DNA of 64,000 bases from Komagataeibacter sp. FNDCF1 (GTDB lineage: Bacteria > Pseudomonadota > Alphaproteobacteria > Acetobacterales > Acetobacteraceae): assembly GCF_021295335.1 (NCBI RefSeq), contig NZ_JAIWOT010000001.1:2868501-2932500 (forward strand). Direction: 5' to 3'. The translations under genes and the position numbers were made by a program. Position 1 is the first letter of the stretch, and every line of letters begins with the position of its first letter. Below are positions 37,751 to 46,704 of the stretch, in pieces. The notes beneath the pieces are model-generated. The model saw only the letters and a program-made list of their open reading frames with translations, was not told the origin of the DNA and made no database searches.

Positions 37751-39156
37751 TTCTTGGCCTCCGGTGTGCCATCTTTGCCGGGCTTGCGGTTCTTGCGGTA
37801 CCAGTCATTGAAGGTCTGCTTGACCGGATGGGGGTTTTCGCGGTGCCTGCCCCACGGGTTCAGCCAGTTATACAGCACGAAGCGGGGCATGGTGCTGAGC
37901 GAGACCTCGGTTGCCTTGATGGCAGCGCGGTACAGCTTGGGCTGGCCCATCAGCTTGCCCGCCATGTGCATGATCTCACGCTTCACAAAAGGCATTTCGT
38001 GGTGCTGGACCAGCACGCGGCGCCATTTGTACAGCTGTTCGTGAATGTTGATCTTGACCGGGCAGACATTGGTGCAGCTTCCGTTCAGCGTGGAGGCATA
38101 GGGAAGCGTGCTGTATTTGCGTTCGTTAAACGTCGGGTCGATGATCGCGCCGATCGGCCCGGAATACACGGCACCGTAGGACAGCCCGCCCGAGCGGCGG
38201 TAGACCGGGCAGGTGTTCATGCACGCGCCACAGCGGATGCATTTGAGCGACGTCCAGAAATCTTCCATCCCCAGGCGGGCGGAACGGCCATTGTCCACCA
38301 GCACCACATGCATCTCGCCGCCCTTCTGCGGGCCACGGAAATGGGTGGTGTACTGCGTGATGGGTGAGCCCAGCGCGCTGCGCGACAGCAGCCGGACGAA
38401 CACGCCCAGATCTGCCATGCGCGGCACCAGCCGCTCGATGCCGATGGTGGCGATGTGCAGGTTGGGCACCGTTGCACTCAGGTCGGCATTGCCTTCGTTG
38501 GTGCACACGACAAAGGTGCCGGTTTCCGCCACCACGAAGTTGCCGCCGGTCATGCCCGAATCGGCCCCCAGTATGACCGGGCGCGCAGCCTGGCGCTGGG
38601 CCTCGGCCAGCAGGTGCGGGTCGCGGATATCGGGATCGGTATTGTAGTCCTTGGCGAAGATCTTCGCCACGTCGGATGTCAGCTTGTGCACGGCCGGCAC
38701 CACGATGTGGCTGGGCAGCTGGTCATCAAGCTGCTGGATGCGCTCGCCCAGATCCGTCTCGGTTACGGTGACACCCTGCTTTTCAAGGTAGGGCCGCATG
38801 TCACACTCCTCGGTGACCATGGACTTGCTCTTGATCAGCTTGTGCGCGTTATGGGCCTTCAGGATCTCGCCCACGATGCGGTTGTGCTCCGCCCCGTCGC
38901 GCGCCCAGTGGACGTGGATGCCGTTCTTCTTCGCGTTTTCCTCAAACTGCTCGAGGTATTCGGGCAGGCGGGAGAGCGTGTGTTCCTTGATGCGCGATGC
39001 TTCCTCGCGCAGTTCCTGCCATTCGGGCAGGATGTGCATCTGGGCATCGCGCTTCTGGCGCATGTCCCACAGGCGTTCATCATGGAACTGCAGGTGGGGC
39101 TTGTCCTCAAGGAAGTGTTCCGCCGCACGGGCGTGATTGACGGGCTTGTTGCTCAT
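37747..39156 (-). CDS. lutB: LutB, iron-sulfur lactate utilisation protein
   Basis: A 469-residue protein with an N-terminal LUD domain and two 4Fe-4S clusters: CIRCGACMNTCPVY and CTNVCPVKINIHEQ. In Bacillus and others LutABC oxidises L-lactate to pyruvate; the donor to the respiratory chain is not fixed. The start at 39156 overlaps the lutA stop as ATGA; a longer frame is possible but would lie within lutA. Confidence 0.95.
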   Translation of the reverse strand: MSNKPVNHARAAEHFLEDKPHLQFHDERLWDMRQKRDAQMHILPEWQELREEASRIKEHTLSRLPEYLEQFEENAKKNGIHVHWARDGAEHNRIVGEILKAHNAHKLIKSKSMVTEECDMRPYLEKQGVTVTETDLGERIQQLDDQLPSHIVVPAVHKLTSDVAKIFAKDYNTDPDIRDPHLLAEAQRQAARPVILGADSGMTGGNFVVAETGTFVVCTNEGNADLSATVPNLHIATIGIERLVPRMADLGVFVRLLSRSALGSPITQYTTHFRGPQKGGEMHVVLVDNGRSARLGMEDFWTSLKCIRCGACMNTCPVYRRSGGLSYGAVYSGPIGAIIDPTFNERKYSTLPYASTLNGSCTNVCPVKINIHEQLYKWRRVLVQHHEMPFVKREIMHMAGKLMGQPKLYRAAIKATEVSLSTMPRFVLYNWLNPWGRHRENPHPVKQTFNDWYRKNRKPGKDGTPEAKK

Positions 39157-39896
39157 TGAGCGGCTCCGTTCAGGATCTGCGCGATATGGATGAAGCGGAT
39201 GGGCACGCCCGCACGCTCGGCGCAGCCCTGCTGGTGCATCACGCATGAGGAATCGGCCGAGACGATGTATTCCGCCCCCGCCTCGTGGTGGTCACGCACC
39301 TTGTCCACGCCCATCTGCGCGGACACGGCCTCTTCCGTAACCGAGAAGGTACCGCCAAACCCGCAGCACTCATCGGGACGTTTCGGGGTGACGAAGCGGA
39401 TGCCCCTGACCTTGCTCAGCAGGTCCATCGGCTTGGAAAAAGGCTTCTCCCCCAGTTCGGACATGCTGGCCGTACGCAGCGCGCGCAGCGTGCCGCAGCT
39501 GTTGTGCAGGCCCACGGTGTGGTTGAACTCCGCCCACGGGAAGGCATCGACCTTCAGCACGTCATGCAGGAATTCCACCAGCTCGAAGGTGTTTTCGCGC
39601 ACGTGGCGGACTTCATCGGTCTGCTCGATGGCATCGAAATTGTCGCGCACATGGTGGGTGCAACTGCCCGAAGGCATGACGATCTTGTCATATCTGGCAA
39701 AGTTGCGGACAAACAGCGCTTCCGCTGCGGCGGCATCGGAATTGCAGCCGGAATTGCCCATGGGCTGCCCGCAGCAGGTCTGGTCCAGCGGATATTCGAC
39801 ATCCTGCCCCAGTTTTTCCAGCAGCTCCAGCGTGGCGATTCCCGCCTCAGGGTAGAACGCATCGATATAACACGGAATGAACAGGCCGATTTTCAT
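39153..39896 (-). CDS. lutA: LutA, CCG-domain lactate utilisation protein
   Basis: A 247-residue protein with two CCG domains: DQTCCGQPMGNSGC and DECCGFGGTFSV, cysteines that bind Fe-S or thiol-disulfide centres in the GlpC/heterodisulfide-reductase-like family. First gene of lutABC, with ATGA overlaps along the operon. Divergent from a LysR gene 106 bp away, which is a likely regulator. In an acetic acid bacterium the operon would let lactate feed the respiratory chain. Confidence 0.94.
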   Translation of the reverse strand: MKIGLFIPCYIDAFYPEAGIATLELLEKLGQDVEYPLDQTCCGQPMGNSGCNSDAAAAEALFVRNFARYDKIVMPSGSCTHHVRDNFDAIEQTDEVRHVRENTFELVEFLHDVLKVDAFPWAEFNHTVGLHNSCGTLRALRTASMSELGEKPFSKPMDLLSKVRGIRFVTPKRPDECCGFGGTFSVTEEAVSAQMGVDKVRDHHEAGAEYIVSADSSCVMHQQGCAERAGVPIRFIHIAQILNGAAQ

Positions 39897-39921
39897 TGTG
39901 GGACACTCATCCTCAGCACGA

Positions 39922-39950
39922 TTGGCGCGAAACGTGGCGCAAGGTATGTT
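39922..39950 (+). promoter_or_regulatory. Candidate promoter of lysR-type gene
   Basis: TTGGCG (39922-39927), 17 bp, TATGTT (39945-39950), 52 bp ahead of the LysR start. The rest of the divergent region is AT-rich (ATATATATT...ATATATAATTTATAT), the sort of place where a LysR dimer would bind to control both directions; no clear T-N11-A site was fixed. Confidence 0.45.
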
Positions 39951-40002
39951 ATTTCGTCAAATATATATTGAAAGACGATCCCATATATAATTTATATGTC
40001 AT

Positions 40003-40938
40003 ATGGATCTAAGGCATTTACGTTATTTCGTTGCCGTTGCCGAGAACGGAAGCTTCACGCGTGCCGCAGAGCAGCTAGGCATGGAGCAGCCCCCTCTGAG
40101 CCAGCAGATCAAGCAGCTGGAGAATGAACTGGGGGTCCTGCTGTTCCAGCGGCTTACGCGCGGGGTCAAGCTGACGGACGTGGGGCTGGTGCTGCTGGAT
40201 CAGGCACGTGCGCTTCTGGGCATGCAGCAGCAGTTCATGGCCACCGCGCAGGGCCTGGCGCGTGGTGAGAAGGGGCATATCCGTGTCGGTCTGGCCGGCG
40301 CCGTGTCGATGCTGCCCATGATGCCGCTGACCGTGCGGCGGTTCCGTGAAGCATGGCCCGACGTGACCATCTACCTTGAGGAAAGCAATACCCCCGCCCT
40401 GCGCAAGGGGCTGCATGACCGTGCCATCGATATCGCCATTGTCCGCCCGCCGGTGCCCGATGGGGCCGGGCTGCTGGTTTCCCCCCTGCTGGAGGAGGAA
40501 ACGGTGGTGGCGCTGCCCAAGGGGCACCCGCTGGCCACCCGGCCGCATCTGGAACTGGAAATGCTGGTGGATGAACCGTTCATCATCTTTCCGCGTGAAC
40601 TGGGGCCGGGCTTTCATGACGCGATCCTGTCGGCCTGCCACAATGCGGGTTTTACCCCGCGCATGGGCCAGCAGGCACCGCAGATCGCCTCCACCGTGCC
40701 GCTGGTGGCGGCCGGGCTGGGGGTTTCGGTCGTGCCGCGCTCGCTGCACCAGATCCATTCGGGTGGCGTGACCTACCATTCGCTGGGAGCCAAGGCGCCG
40801 CGCGCGGAACTGGCCATTGCCATGCGCGCGGGCCAGCATGTGCCGCTGCTGGCCAACTTCATCTCCACGCTGCGCGCCTGCTGCCGGGACATGCATGACA
40901 GCGCACTCTCCATCGCCCCTGACGAGACGGCGGCATAA
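40003..40938 (+). CDS. LysR-family transcriptional regulator
   Basis: A 311-residue regulator. The HTH (FVAVAENGSFTRAAEQLGMEQPPLSQQIKQLE, about residues 8-40) is typical and the C-terminal substrate-binding domain runs from about residue 90. Subfamily close to BenM/CatM-type. Divergent from lutABC over 106 bp, so lactate operon control is a reasonable guess, not a demonstration; the ligand is unknown. Confidence 0.9.
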   Translation: MDLRHLRYFVAVAENGSFTRAAEQLGMEQPPLSQQIKQLENELGVLLFQRLTRGVKLTDVGLVLLDQARALLGMQQQFMATAQGLARGEKGHIRVGLAGAVSMLPMMPLTVRRFREAWPDVTIYLEESNTPALRKGLHDRAIDIAIVRPPVPDGAGLLVSPLLEEETVVALPKGHPLATRPHLELEMLVDEPFIIFPRELGPGFHDAILSACHNAGFTPRMGQQAPQIASTVPLVAAGLGVSVVPRSLHQIHSGGVTYHSLGAKAPRAELAIAMRAGQHVPLLANFISTLRACCRDMHDSALSIAPDETAA

Positions 40939-40984
40939 GATGGCGCCACGGCCCGCGCGCGCGCCGGCATCCTGCCCGGGCTGA

Positions 40985-42046
40985 TCAGTCCACGCGGCTG
41001 GTGCGGATCAGGTCGTGGATGAAGGACAGCTTGCGCAGGATACCGGATGTCAGCACGAAGGGGTAGAAATCCGGCAGCCCCATGGAGCGGTTGAGACTGT
41101 TGACCGCATAGGTCAGCGGCAGCCAGCCTTCCGTGATCTCGGTAAAGGACATCTCGGTATACGGGTCGCGCTGCACGCTGGTACGCAGGGGAGGCGCCTG
41201 CGCGCCCGCCGCATCGATGGAGATGCGGTAGGCCCATGCGGTCTCCAGTGTCGAGATGATGTGCAGGTAATGCGCCCATGTCTCGGCAAAGTCCTCCCAC
41301 GGGTGGGAGGTGGCATAGTGGCTGACGTAACTGCCGCGCCAGTCGGTGCTGGGGGGGGCATTGTAATGCGCCTGCAGGCTTGCGGCGTAATCCTGCCGGT
41401 CATCGCCGAACACCGCCCGACAGGCCGCCAGCCGGTCGGGTCCTGCATCGCGGATCAGGACATTCCAGTAGTAATGCCCGATTTCGTGGCGGAAATGGCC
41501 CAGCAGGGTGCGGTAATATTCCCCCATTTCCAGACGCATCTTCTCGCGCTGGGCATCATCCGTCTCGTTCATGGCAATGGTGATGATGCCGTTCATGTGG
41601 CCGGTCATGGCGGGGGTGCCATCGGGCTGGCTGTCCAGGAAATCGAAGGCCAGCCCGTTTTGCGGGTCCTCGCGGCGGTTGCGCATGGGCAGGCCCAGCC
41701 GGAGCAGGGTATAGAACAGCCGGTGCTTGGCCACTTCCAGCTTCTGCCACCGCGCGATATTGCCGGGCACCGACAGGTTGGGAATGGTGCGGTTGAAACT
41801 GCATGCCACGCAATAGGCCTGCCCCGGCTCGGCCAGCCAGTTGCATGCACCGCAGGCGTTGTTGGCGCACAGGGCGCGGGGGGCGTGCGGTGCGCCCAGC
41901 GGCTGCCACAGCCCATCGCCCATGGCGTCAAGCGCATAGAGTTCGGTCGCCTGCGGCAGGTAGCCCAGCGTATGGCCACAGCGTTCGCAGGCCGTGTTCT
42001 CGAAAAACAGGACCTGCTGGCATGACTGGCAGAAAAACAGCTTCAT
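40985..42046 (-). CDS. Zinc-ribbon metallopeptidase-like protein
   Basis: A 353-residue protein. The N-terminus has zinc-ribbon cysteines (CQSC...CERC; CANNACGAC...CVACSF), followed by a long region with HFRHEIGHYYWN, the HExxH zinc-protease motif (His187, Glu188, His191), and a third acidic/His ligand region downstream (HPWEDFAETWAHY). Belongs to the putative zinc-binding peptidase group (DUF2248-type) that often neighbours transglutaminase and ATP-grasp genes. Two bp after the transglutaminase gene stop on the same strand, so co-transcribed. Start 42046 chosen because residues before it are not protein-like. Confidence 0.85.
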   Translation of the reverse strand: MKLFFCQSCQQVLFFENTACERCGHTLGYLPQATELYALDAMGDGLWQPLGAPHAPRALCANNACGACNWLAEPGQAYCVACSFNRTIPNLSVPGNIARWQKLEVAKHRLFYTLLRLGLPMRNRREDPQNGLAFDFLDSQPDGTPAMTGHMNGIITIAMNETDDAQREKMRLEMGEYYRTLLGHFRHEIGHYYWNVLIRDAGPDRLAACRAVFGDDRQDYAASLQAHYNAPPSTDWRGSYVSHYATSHPWEDFAETWAHYLHIISTLETAWAYRISIDAAGAQAPPLRTSVQRDPYTEMSFTEITEGWLPLTYAVNSLNRSMGLPDFYPFVLTSGILRKLSFIHDLIRTSRVD

Positions 42047-42048
42047 GA

Positions 42049-42960
42049 TTACAGGCTGGTCCGCCGCCGGGGGGGCATGCCGTGGGTATCCGTGGGCACG
42101 GTGGTGGTTTCCATCACCGCCTCGAAGGTTGCGACACACTGGTCCAGCAGCCCGCTTACGGGTGCGGCCTGCTGGGGAATGGCAGCCACCGCCAGCGGCA
42201 CATGGCCCTGTGCCGCCAGCAGGCCCGAAGTCGTGTCCAGCCCGATCCATCCGGCGCCGGGTACATAGGCCTGCGCCCATGCATGCAGTTCGCCGCCCGT
42301 CTGGTCCGATGCGCCGGTACGGGGCTGGAACAGGTAGCCCGACACGAAGCGGGCGGCAAAGCCCAGCCTGCGCAGCACCGCAATCAGCAGCCATGCGGTG
42401 TCACGGCAGGAACCGACACCGTTACGCAGGGTTTCCTCCGGCGACCACACGCCCGCTTCGGGCCGGACGCGGTAGGTGATGCGCGTTGCGATGGCACGGG
42501 TCAGCCCCACCAGTAGGTCCAGCGTCGGCCGGGGCAGGGTGGCGCGCCATTGTCCGCTCAGCGCATCCAGCAGCGGGGTGGGGGCATCGTCCGGGTTGTC
42601 GCGTGGCTGCATGCAGGAGACCAGTGCGGGATCGGTGGGCCGCCAGTCCCGTGCTGGCCAGTCCCGCGCGGATGGCGTGATGGCGAAGGGGCCGGGACTG
42701 GTCGGCGTCTGGTCCGTGACAAGGCGGACGGTAATGTCGAAATGCGTGACCTGCCGGGCAAAGGTGACGCGGGCGACGCGGTTGCCCGATGCATCGTAGT
42801 CCCATGTACAGCTATGGGGCGAAGGTGCGATTTCCATGGCGTAGGACAGTACGCCCGGACAGCCGGGCCGGGGGTGCAGGCGGATTGTCTGCGGGCCAAG
42901 ATGGACGGGCCGGTCGTAGCGGTAGCGTGTGTGGTGGACCAGCATGGCATGCGCGTTCAT
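42049..42960 (-). CDS. Transglutaminase-like protein
   Basis: A 303-residue papain-fold protein: an N-terminal beta domain (YRYDRPVHLGPQTIRLHPRP), then the transglutaminase core with Cys185 (GSCRDTAW), His226 (GELHAWA) and Asp242 (GWIGLDTTSG). No signal peptide. These are cytoplasmic cysteine proteases or transferases. It is divergent from the ATP-grasp/alpha-E operon (about 286 bp gap), the usual partners. Start 42960, preceded by AAGAG. Confidence 0.9.
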   Translation of the reverse strand: MNAHAMLVHHTRYRYDRPVHLGPQTIRLHPRPGCPGVLSYAMEIAPSPHSCTWDYDASGNRVARVTFARQVTHFDITVRLVTDQTPTSPGPFAITPSARDWPARDWRPTDPALVSCMQPRDNPDDAPTPLLDALSGQWRATLPRPTLDLLVGLTRAIATRITYRVRPEAGVWSPEETLRNGVGSCRDTAWLLIAVLRRLGFAARFVSGYLFQPRTGASDQTGGELHAWAQAYVPGAGWIGLDTTSGLLAAQGHVPLAVAAIPQQAAPVSGLLDQCVATFEAVMETTTVPTDTHGMPPRRRTSL

Positions 42961-43246
42961 GTACTCTTGAGCCCCGGAAAACAGTCCCGCATGCCTGTCA
43001 TCGGACCCGGCGATGGTACGGTTCGGACATGGTTGCAATGTGCCGGCCCCACGCTATCAGGATTGGCGGTGGCAGCAATATCGTATTTTTCGGCTATTTG
43101 CGCCCGAAAGGGAAGGTTGTGCAGATTCGTTCTTGGCAAGAGACGATTTTCTTGCTCCGCTAGTCATGGATCGAAATGATTGATGGCAGGTGGGTGGACA
43201 TGATTCCTTCGCCCCTGATCCACCTCCACTCCAGCGGAGGTAGGGC

Positions 43247-44713
43247 ATGAATGATATGAAGATGACGGCGCAGGCAGCCGGGCTGTTCGCGACCTATGAT
43301 GTTCCGGATTTTTTCTGTGAACTGCTCAATCGCCGGGACATCCCCCCATCGGGTCTGCAGCTTGTGCGTGACCGGCTGGCCTGTTTCGATCCGGGTGAAC
43401 TGCGCCGCCGCGCGGCCGCGGTGGAGGCCCAGTTCTACCGGCTGGGCATTACCTTTACCGTCTATTCCGACAGCGAGGCGATAGACCGCGTCCTGCCGTT
43501 CGACGTCATTCCCCGCGTGCTGACCGCGGCGGAGTGGGATCATGTGGAACGCGGCGTGCAGCAGCGCGTGCAGGCGATCAACCTGTTCCTGCATGACATC
43601 TATCATGACCGTCATATCCTGCGCGATGGCGTGGTGCCCGAACATCTTGTGCTGGGCAATGCCAATTACTGCCAGGCCATGGTGGGGCTGGATGTGCCCG
43701 GCGGGGTGTACGTGCATGTCAACGGCACCGACCTGGTGCGTGACCGTGATGGCCGGTTCCTGGTGCTGGAAGATAATGCCCGCACGCCCTCGGGCGCGTC
43801 ATACGTGCTGGAAAACCGGCAGATGATGCTGCGCCTCATGCCCGATCTTGCCACGGGGCTTGATATCCGCCCGGTGGATGAATACGGCCCCCGCCTGCAC
43901 CGTGCACTGGCGGAGGTGGCCCCTGCGGGCGTTGCGAATCCGCAGGTGGTCCTGCTTTCCCCCGGGATCTACAACGCCGCGTATTTCGAGCATGTGTTCC
44001 TGGCGCGCGAGATGGGCATTCCGCTGGTCGAGGGGCGGGACCTCATGGTGGAGGACGGGCGTGTGTACATGCGGACCGTGGGTGGCCCGCGTCCGGTCCA
44101 TTCCATCTACCGCAGGCTCAATGACGATTTCCTTGACCCGCTGGTCTTCAATCCCGACAGCCTGCTGGGCGTGCCGGGACTGGTGGATGCCTACCGCCGG
44201 GGCAACGTGACGCTGGCCAATGCCATCGGCACCGGTGTTGCCGATGACAAGGCGGTCTATGCCTACATGCCGCGCATCATCCGCTACTATCTGGATCAGG
44301 ACCCGATCCTGACCAATGTGGAGACCCATATCTGTGGCGAGCCGGAGGGGCTGGCCTACACGCTGGCCAACCTGGAGCATCTGGTGGTCAAGCCGGTGGG
44401 GGAATCCGGTGGCTACGGGCTGCTGATCGGTCCGCACGCAACACAGGCGCAACTGGATGAATTCCGCGCATTGCTGCGTGCCGATCCCGCCAATTACATA
44501 AGCCAGCCCGTCATCAGCCTGTCGGTCTCGCCCACGCTGTGCCCGGGGGGTGTGGAGGGGCGGCACGTGGACCTGCGGCCCTTTGCCGTGACCGGGCGCA
44601 ATACATGGGTGCTGCCCGGCGGCCTGTCACGCGTGGCGCTGCGCAAGGGGTCGCTGGTGGTCAATTCCTCGCAGGGCGGTGGGGCGAAAGATACATGGGT
44701 TCTGGCATCATGA
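43247..44713 (+). CDS. Circularly permuted type 2 ATP-grasp protein
   Basis: A 488-residue protein of the DUF404/DUF407 permuted ATP-grasp family, found with alpha-E, transglutaminase and peptidases. Signature segments include NLFLHDIYHDRHIL, LVLEDNARTPSGASYVLENR, GIYNAAYFEHVFLAREMGIPLVEGRDL and VVKPVGESGGYGLLIG. Predicted to join amino acids or amines with ATP; product unknown. Its stop overlaps the alpha-E start (ATGA). Confidence 0.93.
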   Translation: MNDMKMTAQAAGLFATYDVPDFFCELLNRRDIPPSGLQLVRDRLACFDPGELRRRAAAVEAQFYRLGITFTVYSDSEAIDRVLPFDVIPRVLTAAEWDHVERGVQQRVQAINLFLHDIYHDRHILRDGVVPEHLVLGNANYCQAMVGLDVPGGVYVHVNGTDLVRDRDGRFLVLEDNARTPSGASYVLENRQMMLRLMPDLATGLDIRPVDEYGPRLHRALAEVAPAGVANPQVVLLSPGIYNAAYFEHVFLAREMGIPLVEGRDLMVEDGRVYMRTVGGPRPVHSIYRRLNDDFLDPLVFNPDSLLGVPGLVDAYRRGNVTLANAIGTGVADDKAVYAYMPRIIRYYLDQDPILTNVETHICGEPEGLAYTLANLEHLVVKPVGESGGYGLLIGPHATQAQLDEFRALLRADPANYISQPVISLSVSPTLCPGGVEGRHVDLRPFAVTGRNTWVLPGGLSRVALRKGSLVVNSSQGGGAKDTWVLAS

Positions 44714-45717
44714 CACAGGTTTCGGCCTTTCCCCCCCCGGTGCTGCCGGGCCTGCGCAACCTGCTTTCACGCTATGCCGAGAGCACGATGTGGCTGGCAC
44801 GCTACATGGAGCGCATCGAGAACATGGCGCGCCTGATCGAGGTGACAGGCTCCTCCGTCCAGGCCAGCAACATGGATGCCGGGTGGGACAGCGTCATCCG
44901 CATCAACGCGGATGATGCCCTGTTTTTCCAGCATCATGAGGCCGCGACCGAACGCAGCGTGGTATCCTTCTACATCACCGATCGCGACAATCCTGATTCC
45001 ATCGTGTCCATGGCGCGCTGCGCGCGTGAGAATGCCCGCGTGCTGCGCCCGCTCATATCAACCGAGATGTGGATGCACCTCAATGTCTTCACCCGCTGGG
45101 TGATGGAACTGGGCCCGGATGACGTGGGGGCAGGCGACCTGTCGCCGCTATGCACGCGGCTCAAGCAGGACTGCCAGACCCATTTCGGCATTACGGAAGG
45201 CACGCTGTACCGTGACCAGGCCTGGCTGTTCTACATCTTGGGCAAGAATCTCGAGCGCGCGGACCAGATCACGCGGCTGATCGACATAAAATACCATACC
45301 CTGCTGCCCAGCGGTGCCGATGTCGGGTCGGACATCGACCTGAGCCAGTGGACATCGGTGCTCCGCTCGGCCGCAGCCTACCACGCTTTCCGCCGTGTGC
45401 TGCCAGAAGGCATGACACCCGCCAATATCGTGGGCTTCATGCTCAAGAATGATGGTTTTCCCCGCTCGCTTTCCGCCAGCCTGCGCAGCGTTGATGGCGC
45501 ACTGAGTTCGCTGGCGGGCGAATACCGGCTGCGCCATTGCAGTCCGATCCTGGAGCGGCTGGAGGAACTGCGCGTCACATTGGTCGAGCAGACGGTGGAG
45601 GACATCATCATGCGCGGGCTGCATGAATACATGGACTGGATCCAGCGTCAGCTCAGGCAGATCCAGAACGACATTGCCCACGCCTTCTGGCCACCAGTCG
45701 TGTCCGTGCAGGCATAA
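44710..45717 (+). CDS. Alpha-E domain protein
   Basis: A 335-residue all-helical protein of the alpha-E (DUF403) family: LLSRYAESTMWLARYMERIENMARLIEV, then IGRNLERADQ-like LGKNLERADQITRLIDIKYHTLLP. These are constant partners of the permuted ATP-grasp enzyme. ATGA overlap with the ATP-grasp gene. The start at 44710 replaces a longer frame that lies within the ATP-grasp gene. Repeat copy D follows 27 bp after the stop. Confidence 0.92.
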   Translation: MTQVSAFPPPVLPGLRNLLSRYAESTMWLARYMERIENMARLIEVTGSSVQASNMDAGWDSVIRINADDALFFQHHEAATERSVVSFYITDRDNPDSIVSMARCARENARVLRPLISTEMWMHLNVFTRWVMELGPDDVGAGDLSPLCTRLKQDCQTHFGITEGTLYRDQAWLFYILGKNLERADQITRLIDIKYHTLLPSGADVGSDIDLSQWTSVLRSAAAYHAFRRVLPEGMTPANIVGFMLKNDGFPRSLSASLRSVDGALSSLAGEYRLRHCSPILERLEELRVTLVEQTVEDIIMRGLHEYMDWIQRQLRQIQNDIAHAFWPPVVSVQA

Positions 45718-45743
45718 GGTCTGGATGATGGGAGTGTTCGGGG

Positions 45744-45810
45744 GCCGCCTTTTTCCAGCCAGGCGGCGTCTCTGATGCTTTTTTTGAAAAGCTTCAGCAG
45801 AAATTTCTTT
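45744..45810 (-). repeat. Dispersed two-hairpin repeat, copy D (inverted)
   Basis: Read on the minus strand: AAAGAAATTTCTGCTGAAGC, then TTTTCAAAAAAAGCATC, and a second hairpin with perfect 7-bp arms GCCGCCT / AGGCGGC (45744-45750 and 45761-45767). It stands between the alpha-E gene and convergent tRNA-Gln. Orientation is opposite to copies A-C. Confidence 0.65.
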
Positions 45811-45831
45811 ATGCTCTTCAAAGACTGAAAC

Positions 45832-45906
45832 TGGCTGGGGCGGGAGGGTTCGAACCTCCGCATGGCGGAATCAAAATCCGCTGCCTTACCACTTGGCTAC
45901 GCCCCA
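45832..45906 (-). tRNA. tRNA-Gln (anticodon TTG)
   Basis: On the minus strand TGGGGCG pairs with CGCCCCA, followed by G and encoded CCA. Anticodon arm GCGGA-TTTTGAT-TCCGC gives anticodon UUG; T-arm GGAGG-TTCGAAC-CCTCC-like is intact. D-arm carries the usual AAGTGGTAAGGC loop. Confidence 0.94.
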
Positions 45907-45998
45907 ACAGGCCACGGGCCGCGCGATTCGCCCGGTCCGGGGTTGTTCTAATGGCTAAAGGGCGGTGCCGTAAAGGGGGAACCGCCCGGCTCCATGGT

Positions 45999-46640
45999 TC
46001 AGGCGGATGGTTCCAGCGGCAGGTCGACCATCGGGTCCGTGCCCGTGTCATGGGCCGTGCCGGCGGTAGTGGATTGCGGGGTGGCAGGCCCCAGTCCGGT
46101 AAAGCGGGCGGCGCGGTCCAGCGCCTGATCCAGGGCGGCCATGGTCAGGCCCATGTCCTGGCTGTCATCCCTGTCCCATGTACGCAGGGTCAGGGTCCAT
46201 ACGCCCAGCAGCGCCTGCAGGCGCACCGCACCGGCAAGCCCCGCCGTATCCAGCCCGGCAGCATCCGCGATCCACTTCATGCTTTCCACCGTGGCGCCAC
46301 CCAGCAGCAGCGCCAGCGGCGGGTCCAGCGGCACCGCACGCAGTACGGCGCGCACGCCCTCACGGTACTGCTGGAACACATCAAGGCGGCGCATGAGCAT
46401 GTCGAACAGCTTTTCGCGCACGCTGCCTTCGGAACCGTCCTCCACCAGTGCCGCCTCATCGGCCAGCCGGCCCAGGGTCAGCAGGACCATGGTCTTGCAC
46501 GCAAAGCGCTTGCGCGCGGTCTCCAGGCTCAGCCCCGCATCGCGTGCGGCGTCAACGACCGTCGTGCGGCGCCACCCGTGCGAGGCGGCACGTTCCAGCG
46601 CGGAACGGAGAAGGGTGGCGTCAAACTGGTCGTTATCCAT
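45999..46640 (-). CDS. TetR/COQ9-like protein
   Basis: A 213-residue protein with an N-terminal TetR-like helix-turn-helix (WRRTTVVDAARDAGLSLETARKRF) and a C-terminal helical domain whose segments (LFDMLMRRLDVFQQYREGVRAVLR, GLAGAVRLQALLGVWTLTLRTW) resemble the COQ9 family, which shares the TetR fold and lacks DNA-binding in mitochondria. So it is either a regulator or a COQ9-type lipid-binding helper of ubiquinone synthesis. First gene downstream of proC and YbjN on this strand. Confidence 0.75.
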   Translation of the reverse strand: MDNDQFDATLLRSALERAASHGWRRTTVVDAARDAGLSLETARKRFACKTMVLLTLGRLADEAALVEDGSEGSVREKLFDMLMRRLDVFQQYREGVRAVLRAVPLDPPLALLLGGATVESMKWIADAAGLDTAGLAGAVRLQALLGVWTLTLRTWDRDDSQDMGLTMAALDQALDRAARFTGLGPATPQSTTAGTAHDTGTDPMVDLPLEPSA

Positions 46641-46704
46641 CGAAGGTTCGGTCTTCCGGGTCAGGGGTGTTCAGGTCAGTGCGAACCATGCGGCGCGCGC
46701 ATGG

